From an uncultured Curvibacter sp. (lineage in GTDB: Bacteria; Pseudomonadota; Gammaproteobacteria; Burkholderiales; Burkholderiaceae_C), in NCBI GenBank assembly GCA_903834975.1, contig CAILKX010000127.1, positions 1 through 36,313 on the forward strand: a stretch of 36,313 nucleotides of DNA, read 5' to 3'. The translations under genes and the position numbers were made by a program. This document shows, piece after piece, positions 1 to 7,829 of the stretch; positions within the stretch are counted from its first letter, which is position 1; each line of letters opens with the position of its first letter. The notes beneath the pieces are model-generated. The model was not told where the DNA came from, did not search any database, and worked only from the letters and a program-made list of their open reading frames with translations.

Positions 1-230
1 GCGCCCAAATGGCCAAACCAAAAAAGCGCCATCTCTGTCAGCAAAGCGCCTTTGCCGGGTATGGGTTCACCCATGATGACATCAAAGGCAGACAGGCGAT
101 CGCTGGCCACCATCAAGATGCGGTCATCGCCCACCGCGTAGTTGTCGCGCACCTTGCCCCGCGCCAGCAAAGGCAGGGAATGAAGGTCGGAGGTATGGAC
201 TGCAGTAGGGGTAGAGGTGACAGCATTCAT
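1..230 (-). CDS. purC: SAICAR synthase (PurC), N-terminal part
   Basis: Phosphoribosylaminoimidazole-succinocarboxamide synthase joins aspartate to CAIR using ATP in cytoplasmic purine synthesis. Only the first 76 codons are here; the gene runs off the left edge. Read on the minus strand from the ATG at 230, the protein has the family's N-terminal lobe: [10 protein letters not shown], then [16 protein letters not shown] and GEPIPGKG, the ATP-binding lobe of the SAICAR synthetase fold. From memory, purC lies directly beside fba in many Comamonadaceae; here a quinoprotein gene on the other strand separates them. The start is supported by the family's usual short lead before the LARGKVRD motif. 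Confidence 0.93.
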   Translation of the reverse strand, partial: MNAVTSTPTAVHTSDLHSLPLLARGKVRDNYAVGDDRILMVASDRLSAFDVIMGEPIPGKGALLTEMALFWFGHLG

Positions 231-396
231 GGGTATCGACGAGACAGCAAGGACAAGTAAAAACGTTGGTTAAGTATGCCAGCCCCTAAAAGGGCAAACG
301 GGCAAAGGTAGCCATCAGCCGACGAAGCACCACACGGTTTCGCATTCGCACCCCTAGACTCAATCGCTGCCTTCCCCATTTTCTCAAAGGGCTTTT

Positions 397-1998
397 ATGA
401 CTCTATTCAAAACAAACGCATCTGCCTTTTTTTCTACGGCTATTTTGGCTTTATTGACGTGTGGAGGCACCCATGCCTCAGATTGGCCGAGCTACAACAA
501 CACCGTCGATGGAGCGCGTTTTTCTCCCCTGACCCAAATTAACCGAGACAACCTCCAAGACCTGCGCGAAAGCTGTTCTGTTTTGCTGGGCGACGATGGC
601 CCTTACCAAACAGGGCCCATCTTGATAAACGGCATCATTTACGTTTCTACAGGCCACACCACCGTGGCCATTGGCGCCAGCAACTGTCAAGTGATTTGGC
701 GCCAAGTACACCCGGCCACAGGTAAAGAATTGTTGCCCGTCAGTCGCGGCTTGGCATTTTATGAAGGCCTTGTTTTTCGAGGTACAACCGATGGTCATCT
801 GATCGCCATGGACGCACGGACCGGCAAAATTATTTGGCAGCAATTGATTGCCGACAACGCCGTAGGTGAGTTCTTATCTGCCGCGCCCATTGCCGCGAAC
901 GGCAAGGTTTACATCGGCCCTGCGGGCAGTGACTGGGGCGTTAAAGGCCGAATGAGCGCCTTTGATGTGCGGGATGGCCACGAGGTTTGGCGTTTCAATT
1001 TGGTGCCTCAAGGCCACGAACCCGGCATTGAGACTTGGCGACCCCAAAGTGCTGCCGCCCATGGCGGTGGGGGGACCTGGGGTTCTTACACGCTGGATCC
1101 CTTGACCCAAGAGCTGTTTATTCCCGTGGGCAACGCCGCGCCCGATTACAACCCGGATGCCCGATTGGGCGACAACCTCTACACCGATTCATTGGTGGTG
1201 CTGGATGCCCGCACGGGACAACTCAAATGGTTTTACCAACTCAACGCCAACGATGGTTTTGACTATGACATGAGTGCGCCGCCGGTGCTCTACACCGATT
1301 CGTTGGGCCACAAACGAGTGGGGTTTGCCGGCAAGAACGGATACGCCTATTCCATAGATCGGGCGACTCATGCGGTTCAATTCAAAACCCCGGTCACCAC
1401 CATTTTGAACGCCCAAGCGCGACCCACCCCGGCCGGCGTTCATGTCTGCCCTGGCACCATGGGCGGTACCGAATGGAACGGCCCCGCCTACAGCCCCCGC
1501 GTACAGGCCTTGTTTGTGGGCTCGGTTGATTACTGTGCCACCTTCATTGCCGGCGAAACCCCTTATGACGCGGGCAAGCCCTACAACGGCACGAGGGTGC
1601 AAAACGCCTCGACCGACCCCAAAACGGGTTGGATTTACGCGCTGCAAGCGGATACGGGGACGGTGCTCTGGAAATACGCCACCGAGCAACCCGTGGTGGC
1701 CGCATTGACGCCCACGGCAGCCGGCTTGGTTTTTGCTGGTGACACCGGCGGGCATTTCTTGGTTTTTGACGACCTGAACGGCCATGTTTTGCTGAAGCAA
1801 CAAATGAGCGGGTCATTGGCGGGCGGCATCATTACCTATGAGGCCAATGGCGCTCAGTGGGTGGCCTTGGCCGTGGGCAATCGTTCGATCGCCTTCCAAA
1901 GCAGCCAAGCGGGCCCCGCTTTGGTTTTGATGCGGACAGGCTTGCCCGCGCACTACGTGGCGCCGCAAATCAGGGCAGAAGAGGTCAAGCCTCTGTAA
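397..1998 (+). CDS. Secreted PQQ-dependent dehydrogenase-like quinoprotein
   Basis: A 533-residue beta-propeller quinoprotein, probably a periplasmic alcohol/aldehyde dehydrogenase of unknown substrate. It starts with a Sec signal peptide (hydrophobic residues about 10-25, then THAS). Propeller repeats of the form ALDARTG..W recur (for example MDARTGKIIWQ, VLDARTGQLKWFYQ, ALQADTGTVLWKY). The block GGGGTWGSYTLDP (about 224-236), then PVGNAAPDYNP and GDNLYTDS, matches PQQ-ADH signatures. DGFDYD (286-291) aligns with the catalytic-Asp region; Asp289 is the likely base and Asp291 gives a D-x-D pattern. I see no vicinal Cys-Cys and no CxxCH haem motif, so it would need a separate electron acceptor. 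The ATG has AAAGGG upstream. It is divergent from purC and convergent with fba. The family is clear; the substrate is not. Confidence 0.85.
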   Translation: MTLFKTNASAFFSTAILALLTCGGTHASDWPSYNNTVDGARFSPLTQINRDNLQDLRESCSVLLGDDGPYQTGPILINGIIYVSTGHTTVAIGASNCQVIWRQVHPATGKELLPVSRGLAFYEGLVFRGTTDGHLIAMDARTGKIIWQQLIADNAVGEFLSAAPIAANGKVYIGPAGSDWGVKGRMSAFDVRDGHEVWRFNLVPQGHEPGIETWRPQSAAAHGGGGTWGSYTLDPLTQELFIPVGNAAPDYNPDARLGDNLYTDSLVVLDARTGQLKWFYQLNANDGFDYDMSAPPVLYTDSLGHKRVGFAGKNGYAYSIDRATHAVQFKTPVTTILNAQARPTPAGVHVCPGTMGGTEWNGPAYSPRVQALFVGSVDYCATFIAGETPYDAGKPYNGTRVQNASTDPKTGWIYALQADTGTVLWKYATEQPVVAALTPTAAGLVFAGDTGGHFLVFDDLNGHVLLKQQMSGSLAGGIITYEANGAQWVALAVGNRSIAFQSSQAGPALVLMRTGLPAHYVAPQIRAEEVKPL

Positions 1999-2013
1999 AG
2001 CGCTTAAGTCATC

Positions 2014-2053
2014 ACAGGGCTGGGCGCCAAGCGCCGGGTTCAGCCCTGTTTTG
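2014..2053 (+). terminator. Rho-independent terminator after the quinoprotein gene
   Basis: A perfect 9-base stem, ACAGGGCTG (2014-2022) with CAGCCCTGT (2041-2049), encloses a second stem GGCGC/GCGCC (2023-2027, 2031-2035) and is followed by TTTT. It lies 15 bases past the quinoprotein stop and just before the end of the convergent fba gene. Confidence 0.8.
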
Positions 2054-2068
2054 CCTAACGCCTTAATC

Positions 2069-3133
2069 TTAATGGACCACTTGCGCCAGTTCACCCTTGG
2101 CGTATTGAGCGGCAACGACTTGCAGGCTATCGCCTTTGATCTTGGCGGCTTGCCCTTCGCAGCCGAACTCGAGGTAGCGTTGCTTGCAAATTTGCTTGGC
2201 GGCTTCGCGAGCGGGTTTTAACCATTCGCGGGCGTCAAATTTGTCGGGGTTTTCAAACAAGAACTTGCGAACAGCACCGGTCATGGCCAAACGAATGTCG
2301 GTGTCGATGTTGATTTTGCGCACGCCAAACTGAATGGCTTTTTGAATTTCTTCCACCGGCACGCCGTAGGTTTCTTTCATGTTGCCACCGTATTGGCGAA
2401 TGATGGCCAACAGCTCTTGGGGCACGCTGGACGAGCCATGCATGACCAAATGCGTATTGGGGATGCGGCGGTTGATTTCTTTGATGCGTTCAATCGCCAA
2501 AATATCGCCGGTGGGCTTGCGGGTGAACTTGTAGGCGCCGTGACTGGTGCCGATGGCAATGGCCAAGGCATCCAACTGCGTTTGCTTGACAAAGTCGGCC
2601 GCCTGTTCGGGGTCGGTCAACAACTGGTCGTGCGTCATCACGGCGTCGGTGCCGTGGCCGTCTTCTTTGTCGCCTTGCATGGTTTCGAGGGAGCCGAGGC
2701 AGCCCAACTCACCTTCCACGCTGACACCCAATTTGTGGGCCATGGCCACCACTTGACGCGTCACGTCGACGTTGTACTCAAAACTCGCAATGGTCTTGCC
2801 GTCGGCTTCCAAGCTGCCGTCCATCATGACGGAGCTGAAACCCAGGTCAATCGCGCCTTGGCAGACCGCAGGGCTCTGGCCGTGGTCTTGGTGCATGACC
2901 AAAGGGATGTGCGGATAGGACTCCACAGCCGCTGAAATCAGGTGCTTGATGAACGCTTCGCCGGCGTATTTGCGCGCGCCTGCGCTGGCTTGCAAAATGA
3001 CCGGCGCGCCCACTTCGTCGGCCGCAGCCATGACGGCCTGCACTTGTTCTAGGTTGTTGACGTTGAAGGCGGGAATGCCATATTGGTTGGCGGCTGCGTG
3101 GTCCAGCAGTTCGCGCATCGAAACGAGTGCCAT
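2069..3133 (-). CDS. fba: Class II fructose-1,6-bisphosphate aldolase
   Basis: Zinc-dependent aldolase of glycolysis and gluconeogenesis (and of the Calvin cycle in autotrophs), cleaving fructose-1,6-bisphosphate to DHAP and glyceraldehyde-3-phosphate. At 354 residues it has the length of the Calvin-cycle/long subtype of class IIA/B enzymes. Visible motifs are HQDHG (81-85; catalytic Asp83 and zinc ligand His84), VEGELGCLG (139-147), GTSHGAYK (195-202; zinc ligand His198), MHGSSS (231-236; zinc ligand His232) and KINIDTDIR with the phosphate-binding region. AGGAG stands about 8 bases before the ATG. It lies 52 bases downstream of argC on the same strand, so co-transcription is possible; no strong promoter was seen in that gap. 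Confidence 0.97.
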   Translation of the reverse strand: MALVSMRELLDHAAANQYGIPAFNVNNLEQVQAVMAAADEVGAPVILQASAGARKYAGEAFIKHLISAAVESYPHIPLVMHQDHGQSPAVCQGAIDLGFSSVMMDGSLEADGKTIASFEYNVDVTRQVVAMAHKLGVSVEGELGCLGSLETMQGDKEDGHGTDAVMTHDQLLTDPEQAADFVKQTQLDALAIAIGTSHGAYKFTRKPTGDILAIERIKEINRRIPNTHLVMHGSSSVPQELLAIIRQYGGNMKETYGVPVEEIQKAIQFGVRKINIDTDIRLAMTGAVRKFLFENPDKFDAREWLKPAREAAKQICKQRYLEFGCEGQAAKIKGDSLQVVAAQYAKGELAQVVH

Positions 3134-3185
3134 AAAGAAAGCTCCTAAGTTAAAAATCCTTTGGGCTGGGCGGCCTTTTTCTTTT

Positions 3186-4145
3186 TTATAAGCCCAGCAT
3201 CAATTCCAAATTCTGTACGGCGGCACCACTGGCGCCTTTGCCCAGGTTGTCCAACCGGGCAATCAAAACCGCATGACCATGGGCATCGTTGCCAAACACC
3301 CGCAGCTCCAATTGGTTGGTGTTGTTCAAAGCCAGCGCGTCTAATTTTTGATTGTCGGTGGCGGGCAGTACGCTAACCCAGCCACCTTGCGCCACGCTGT
3401 CAGCGTAATGCCGGGCCAACGTTTGGTGCAGGTCCGCCAAGGTGGGTTTCGTGGGCAAACTCGCCAAATGCAAGGGCAATTGGACCAACATGCCTTGCTT
3501 GAAATTGCCCACGGCGGGCACAAAAACAGGGCGTGTCTTCAAGCCGGTGTAGGCCATGATTTCAGGAATGTGTTTGTGCTCTAGGCCCAAGGCATAAGCC
3601 TCAAACAAAGGCGCTTCGCCTTTTTCATAGGCTTCAATCATGGGCCGTCCACCGCCTGAGTAACCACTGACGGAGGGCAGGCAAAGGGGGGTGTCGGCGG
3701 GCAAAACGCCCGCTTCGATCAAAGGACGCAGCAAGGCAATGGCCCCCGTGGCGTAGCAGCCCGGATTGGCCACTCGCTGTGCCTGTCGAACGCGGTCCGC
3801 TTGGCCTGCAGTCAACTCTGGAAAACCATAGACCCACCCCGGGCTGACACGGTGGGCCGTTGAGGCATCAATGATTTTGGGGCCAGCTCGACCTGTTTCA
3901 GCGACGATGGCGTCCACCATGGCCACGGTTTCGCGGGCTGCGTCATCGTGCAAACACAAAATCACCAGGTCGGCTTGGGCCAACAGCTCGCGCTTGGCTG
4001 CGGGGTCTTTGCGTCGTTCAGGCGCAATGCTGAGCACCTCAACCGCAGGCATTTTTAGCAGCCGTTCCCGAATTTGCAGGCCGGTGGTGCCCGCTTCGCC
4101 GTCGATAAAAACCTTGGCCAGAGCGGCTGATTTGGAGGAGGTCAT
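3186..4145 (-). CDS. argC: N-acetyl-gamma-glutamyl-phosphate reductase, short type
   Basis: ArgC reduces N-acetylglutamyl-5-phosphate to the semialdehyde with NADPH, third step of arginine synthesis. From the ATG at 4145 it has 319 residues, the length of the short (type 2) ArgC family. The N-terminal [17 protein letters not shown] is the dinucleotide-binding loop; [10 protein letters not shown] carries the catalytic Cys (about residue 130); SGYSGGG and LEHKHIPE are further family blocks. A TTG at 4154 would add three residues; I prefer the ATG, though neither has a clear ribosome site. It is divergent from sucC, leaving about 130 bases for both promoters. Confidence 0.93.
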   Translation of the reverse strand: MTSSKSAALAKVFIDGEAGTTGLQIRERLLKMPAVEVLSIAPERRKDPAAKRELLAQADLVILCLHDDAARETVAMVDAIVAETGRAGPKIIDASTAHRVSPGWVYGFPELTAGQADRVRQAQRVANPGCYATGAIALLRPLIEAGVLPADTPLCLPSVSGYSGGGRPMIEAYEKGEAPLFEAYALGLEHKHIPEIMAYTGLKTRPVFVPAVGNFKQGMLVQLPLHLASLPTKPTLADLHQTLARHYADSVAQGGWVSVLPATDNQKLDALALNNTNQLELRVFGNDAHGHAVLIARLDNLGKGASGAAVQNLELMLGL

Positions 4146-4276
4146 GCGCGTCAATCTTGAAAAAGGAGGCCAATCTGATCAGCTTGTCAGGAATCTGGAA
4201 GATTGGCGCGATGCAACATGATACATTTCTGCGCTGTTTACACGCACTTTTTTCACCCTTTCCTGAGAGAGCCCTC

Positions 4277-5437
4277 ATGAAGATTCACGAATACCAAGGC
4301 AAGGAAATCTTGCGCCAGTTTGGTGTGCCCGTTCCCCGTGGCATCCCCGCTTTCACCGTTCAAGAAGCCGTTGAAGCCGCTCAAAAGCTGGGCGGCCCCG
4401 TGTGGGTCGTCAAGGCCCAAATCCACGCCGGTGGCCGTGGCAAGGGGGGTGGCGTGAAAGTGGCCAAAACCATTGACGACGTCAAACGCTTGGCTTCCGA
4501 AATTTTGGGCATGCAACTCAAAACCCATCAAACAGGCCCTGAAGGTCAAAAAGTGCGTCGCCTGTACATTGAAGACGGCGCCGACATTCAAAAAGAATAT
4601 TACGTCTCGGTCGTGACCGATCGTGCCTCGCAAAAAGTGGCGTTCATCGCTTCCAGCGAAGGCGGCATGGACATTGAGGAAGTGGCGCACGCCACCCCCG
4701 AAAAGATCATCACCGAATTCATTGATCCTTTGAACGGTTTGGGCGATGCACAAGCCCGCAAAATTGCCGAATTGATTGGCATGCCCGCTGACTCCGTGGC
4801 ACAAGCTGCTGATATCTTCCAAAAGTTGTATCAGTGCTACATGGTCACCGACGCTTCATTGGTTGAAATCAACCCCTTGAACCGCGACTCCAAAGGCAAC
4901 GTGATTGCTCTGGACGCCAAGTTCAACTTTGACGCGAACGCCCTGTTCCGTCATCCTGAAATCGTGGCTTACCGCGATTTGGACGAAGAAGACCCCGCAG
5001 AAGTCGAAGCCTCTAAGTTTGACCTGGCTTACATCTCGCTCGATGGCAACATCGGTTGCTTGGTGAACGGCGCTGGCTTGGCCATGGCGACCATGGACAC
5101 CATCAAGTTGTTCGGCGGCGAGCCCGCCAACTTCTTGGACGTGGGCGGCGGCGCCACCGCTGAAAAAGTAACCGAGGCCTTCAAAATCATGTTGGGTAAC
5201 CCCAATGTGAAAGGCATTTTGGTCAACATCTTCGGCGGCATCATGAAATGCGACACCATCGCCACCGGTGTGATCACTGCTTGCAAAGCCGTGAACTTGT
5301 CGGTCCCCTTGGTGGTGCGCATGAAGGGCACCAACGAAGAGCTGGGCAAAAAACTGCTCGCCGAATCGGGTCTGCCCATCATTGCGGCCGACACCATGGC
5401 CGAAGCGGCCACCAAAATTGTCGCTGCCGTTAAGTAA
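4277..5437 (+). CDS. sucC: Succinyl-CoA synthetase beta subunit (ADP-forming)
   Basis: Beta subunit of the TCA enzyme that converts succinyl-CoA to succinate while making ATP. The protein has 386 residues, close to the E. coli size. [17 protein letters not shown] is the canonical N-terminus and fixes the start at 4277, although the open frame extends 120 bases further upstream; GAGAGAG precedes this ATG. The ATP-grasp region shows [16 protein letters not shown] (about 46-61); VEINPLN and the C-terminal CoA-ligase segment [10 protein letters not shown] are present. sucD begins 15 bases after its stop, so the two are one operon, probably continuing into terC. Confidence 0.98.
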   Translation: MKIHEYQGKEILRQFGVPVPRGIPAFTVQEAVEAAQKLGGPVWVVKAQIHAGGRGKGGGVKVAKTIDDVKRLASEILGMQLKTHQTGPEGQKVRRLYIEDGADIQKEYYVSVVTDRASQKVAFIASSEGGMDIEEVAHATPEKIITEFIDPLNGLGDAQARKIAELIGMPADSVAQAADIFQKLYQCYMVTDASLVEINPLNRDSKGNVIALDAKFNFDANALFRHPEIVAYRDLDEEDPAEVEASKFDLAYISLDGNIGCLVNGAGLAMATMDTIKLFGGEPANFLDVGGGATAEKVTEAFKIMLGNPNVKGILVNIFGGIMKCDTIATGVITACKAVNLSVPLVVRMKGTNEELGKKLLAESGLPIIAADTMAEAATKIVAAVK

Positions 5438-5452
5438 GCCTGGAGAACCAAC

Positions 5453-6349
5453 ATGTCGATCTACATCAACAAAGACACCAAAGTCATTACCCAAGGCATT
5501 ACCGGTAAAACGGGTCAGTTTCACACTGAGAAGTGCCAAGAGTACGCCAATGGCAAAAACGCGTTCGTCGCGGGCGTGAACCCCAAAAAGGCCGGCGAAT
5601 CCATTTTCAACATCCCCATTTACGCTTCCGTCAAAGAGGCGGCTACCCAAACTGGCGCGACCGTTTCGGTCATTTACGTGCCCCCAGCAGGCGCTGCTGC
5701 GGCCATCTGGGAAGCGGTTGAAGCCGACCTGGACATGGCCATTTGTATCACCGAAGGCATCCCCGTCCGCGACATGCTCGAAGTGCGCAACAAGATGAAG
5801 GCCAAAGAAGCCGCTGGCGGCAAAAAGACCTTGCTGTTGGGTCCCAACTGCCCTGGCATCATCACGCCCGAAGAAATCAAAATCGGCATCATGCCGGGTC
5901 ACATTCACCGCAAGGGCCGCATTGGCGTGGTCAGCCGCTCCGGCACCTTGACCTATGAAGCGGTGGCCATGTTGACCGAAGTCGGCTTGGGTCAATCGAC
6001 CGCGGTTGGCATCGGCGGCGACCCCATCAATGGCCTGAAGCACATTGATGTCATGAAGGCCTTCAACGACGATCCAGACACCGATGCGGTCATCATGATT
6101 GGCGAAATCGGTGGTCCAGATGAAGCAGAAGCCGCTTTGTGGTGCAAGGCCAATATGAAGAAACCCATCGTTGGCTTTATCGCTGGCGTGACGGCGCCTC
6201 CCGGCAAACGCATGGGCCACGCAGGGGCTTTGATCTCTGGCGGCGCCGATACAGCCGATGCCAAACTGGCTATCATGGAAGAATGCGGTTTCATCGTGAC
6301 CCGCAACCCTTCCGAATTGGGCAAATTGCTCAAAGCCCAACTCAAATAA
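5453..6349 (+). CDS. sucD: Succinyl-CoA synthetase alpha subunit
   Basis: Alpha subunit of succinyl-CoA synthetase; it binds CoA and carries the phosphohistidine. It has 298 residues from ATG 5453 with TGGAG upstream. [12 protein letters not shown] (16-27) is the CoA-binding loop, [12 protein letters not shown] (130-141) a family block, and [13 protein letters not shown] holds the phosphorylated His256. A short Lys/Gly-rich stretch around residues 117-126 ([10 protein letters not shown]) is slightly longer than in the E. coli protein. It partners SucC directly upstream. Confidence 0.98.
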   Translation: MSIYINKDTKVITQGITGKTGQFHTEKCQEYANGKNAFVAGVNPKKAGESIFNIPIYASVKEAATQTGATVSVIYVPPAGAAAAIWEAVEADLDMAICITEGIPVRDMLEVRNKMKAKEAAGGKKTLLLGPNCPGIITPEEIKIGIMPGHIHRKGRIGVVSRSGTLTYEAVAMLTEVGLGQSTAVGIGGDPINGLKHIDVMKAFNDDPDTDAVIMIGEIGGPDEAEAALWCKANMKKPIVGFIAGVTAPPGKRMGHAGALISGGADTADAKLAIMEECGFIVTRNPSELGKLLKAQLK

Positions 6350-6431
6350 AGCTTAACCAAAGCCGAACTGAAACCAAACAGGTTTAAATATCAACCTCGC
6401 TCCTCTGAATTTATTTAACTTTGACCTGGGG

Positions 6432-7139
6432 TTGGCACTGCAAAGTGCTGACTTCTGGTTGGGGCTACTCAAAATCATGGGCGTGAATTTGTTGATGTCG
6501 GGCGAAAACGCCGTCTCCATCGCCTTAGCCGCCCGCGATCTACCGGGTCCGCAAAGACAAAGAGCCATCTGGTTAGGGGCTCTCTTTGCAGTCATTCTGC
6601 GTGTGGTGCTCACGTTCGTTGCTGTTGAATTATTGGCCTTGCCCTATGTTCAATTGCTCGGTGGTTTGGCTTTGATCTGGATCGGCGTTCAATTGATGAA
6701 TGATGAGAACGATGAAGTGGCGCACCATCACCCAGTTCATCATTTGTGGGGCGCCGTTCGAATCATCTTGATCGCCGACTTGGTCATGAGCCTTGACAAC
6801 GTCATTGCCGTGGCGGCAGCGGCCAAAGGAAGCCCTTTGTTGCTTATTTTGGGGTTGGTGACCAGCGCACCGATTGTGGTGCTTGGTAGCGCCATGTTGA
6901 TCAAAATCATGGCGCGCTATCCAATGATCATTACCTTGGGCGCGGCGCTGATCGGTTGGGTCGCCGGTGAAACCATTTGCAAAGATGGTGCCTTGTCTGC
7001 AATCCTGGCTCAATGGCAATTGCTATTACCAGAACACATTACTTTAACCACTTTAATATCAGCAACCTGTTCAGTTTTGGTCGTTGTTTTAGGGCTCACT
7101 AAACAATCTAAAACCGATATTTCCGAAAAAAAGTTATGA
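6432..7139 (+). CDS. TerC-family integral membrane protein
   Basis: A 235-residue TerC/YjbE-like membrane protein with about seven hydrophobic segments. The family is linked to tellurite resistance and, in better-studied members, to metal (manganese) export; the substrate here is not known. The two pseudo-symmetric halves carry SGENAVSIALAAR (23-35; usually SGDNAVVIAL, so Glu25 replaces Asp) and LVMSLDNVIAVAAAA (116-130; Asp121), the acidic membrane positions expected to bind cation. The start is uncertain: the TTG at 6432 has no good ribosome site, and the frame stays open upstream (NLFNFDLG) without an ATG. It lies 82 bases after sucD on the same strand. Its TGA overlaps the next ORF's ATG (ATGA at 7136-7139). 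Confidence 0.85.
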   Translation: MALQSADFWLGLLKIMGVNLLMSGENAVSIALAARDLPGPQRQRAIWLGALFAVILRVVLTFVAVELLALPYVQLLGGLALIWIGVQLMNDENDEVAHHHPVHHLWGAVRIILIADLVMSLDNVIAVAAAAKGSPLLLILGLVTSAPIVVLGSAMLIKIMARYPMIITLGAALIGWVAGETICKDGALSAILAQWQLLLPEHITLTTLISATCSVLVVVLGLTKQSKTDISEKKL

Positions 7140-7243
7140 AAAAAGACGCTGGCTTGACCTTGATCCAACTCATGATTGTGATTGCTGCCATTGGCATCAT
7201 CGGCAGCATCGCTTTTAGGGCCTTGAGCCAGCAGGGCTTTTAA
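7136..7243 (+). CDS. 35-residue type IV prepilin-like ORF, probable pilin remnant
   Basis: The ORF starts at the ATG overlapping the terC stop (ATGA), an arrangement typical of translational coupling, and ends at TAA 7241-7243. It reads MKKDAG then LTLIQLMIVIAAIGIIGSIA: a short basic leader, a Gly at the PilD cleavage position, and the hydrophobic N-methyl helix of type IV pilins. The conserved Glu at mature position 5 is Gln here, and the protein stops after FRALSQQGF, where a full pilin would continue for 100 or more residues. From memory, a full pilin gene follows terC downstream of sucCD in several Comamonadaceae, so a decayed pilA is the simplest reading. A retained micro-protein is possible. 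No further pilin coding was found before infA. Confidence 0.55.
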   Translation: MKKDAGLTLIQLMIVIAAIGIIGSIAFRALSQQGF

Positions 7244-7251
7244 GCCCAGGG

Positions 7252-7268
7252 GGGGTAGGGGCTACCCC
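7252..7268. repeat. Small GC hairpin between prepilin ORF and infA
   Basis: GGGGTAG (7252-7258) and CTACCCC (7262-7268) form a perfect 7-base stem with a 3-base loop between two convergent genes. There is no T-run on either side, so a terminator role is only a guess. Confidence 0.4.
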
Positions 7269-7283
7269 ATCCAGAAAAATCGC

Positions 7284-7550
7284 TCAGCGAGCGTTTGGTG
7301 GCCTTCTGACAGGTGCCGCGGGTGCGCGGCCTTCTATGTGACGGAACTTGATGCGTCCCTTGCTCAAATCGTAAGGGGACAGTTCCAAAGACACCTTATC
7401 GCCTGCCAAAATCCGAATGTGATTTTTGCGCATCTTGCCCGCTGAGTAGGCAATCAATTGGTGTCCGTTTTCAAGGGTCACGCGAAAACGGGTATCGGGC
7501 AATACCTCGTTGACGACCCCCATCATCTCAATCAGTTCTTCTTTCGCCAT
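7284..7550 (-). CDS. infA: Translation initiation factor IF-1, long form
   Basis: IF-1 binds the A site of the 30S subunit during initiation. The 88-residue protein begins [18 protein letters not shown] and carries the S1/OB-fold with [31 protein letters not shown] and the C-terminal block GRIKFRH. The usual size is 72; the extra tail ([16 protein letters not shown]) is a feature I recall from the second, stand-alone IF-1 of Burkholderiales, distinct from the copy in the ribosomal-protein operon. GAGGGG precedes the ATG. Its 5' side directly borders the predicted replication origin, so it is transcribed away from it. Confidence 0.95.
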   Translation of the reverse strand: MAKEELIEMMGVVNEVLPDTRFRVTLENGHQLIAYSAGKMRKNHIRILAGDKVSLELSPYDLSKGRIKFRHIEGRAPAAPVRRPPNAR

Positions 7551-7668
7551 AGCCCCTCAATGTAACACAAACGTGTTTTTTCTCTTATCTCTTTATAAGT
7601 AATATATAAAACCAGTAGTAATAGTAAGGGCAACCCTTGTCTGTGGAAAAGCCAAAATTAATCCATCA

Positions 7669-7681
7669 AATCAATAACTTA
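7669..7681 (+). promoter_or_regulatory. IHF-type site inside oriC
   Basis: AATCAATAACTTA fits the consensus WATCAANNNNTTR at every specified base. It sits between two DnaA-box-like sites, where a DNA-bending protein would be expected in an origin. Confidence 0.5.
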
Positions 7682-7759
7682 CTCTTGCTCAAGGCCTGTG
7701 TGTTTAGGTCTTCTGTTTGGGCAGTCTATTGTGAACAATTTTAGGTTTGAACCCCTTGC

Positions 7760-7768
7760 TGTGGATAA
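7760..7768 (-). promoter_or_regulatory. Exact DnaA box
   Basis: TTATCCACA on the minus strand is the strong DnaA box. It stands 30 bases, about three helical turns, from the weaker TTGTTCACA box at 7730-7738. I found no other exact copy in the window. Confidence 0.7.
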
Positions 7769-7829
7769 GGTGCTCTTTGTTCAAAAGATACCCACAGGCT
7801 TATGCCTGGTGACACGGGGTGATGCCAAA

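Larger units (their letters stand above)
7551..7829. other. Predicted chromosomal replication origin (oriC)
   Basis: This 279-base AT-rich gap has the ordered parts of a bacterial origin. Read on the minus strand: an exact DnaA box TTATCCACA (7768-7760), one-mismatch boxes TTGTTCACA (7738-7730) and TTTTCCACA (7650-7642), a GC patch GGGTTGCCC (7636-7628), then DnaA-trios and a very AT-rich stretch (about 7612-7572) as the likely unwinding site. The trios are seen on the plus strand as TAG TAA TAG TAA (7616-7627), i.e. 3'-AAT GAT AAT GAT-5' leading away from the box. A site fitting the IHF consensus lies at 7669-7681. parS sites and parAB lie 3-7 kb away. dnaA itself is not in the window. Confidence 0.8.

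Noticed and set aside
3134-3185. A terminator between argC and fba
   Set aside because: GCTGGGC/GCCCAGC arms exist, but with a 20-base loop and no clean T-run on the minus strand, so the structure is weak.
4157-4276. Upstream extension of sucC
   Set aside because: The canonical SucC N-terminus [10 protein letters not shown] starts at 4277; the extra residues match nothing known in the family.
4856-6340. A 494-codon open frame on the minus strand across sucC and sucD
   Set aside because: It lies antisense to two certain genes and has His/Gly/Phe-rich, domain-free composition typical of a shadow frame in GC-biased codons.
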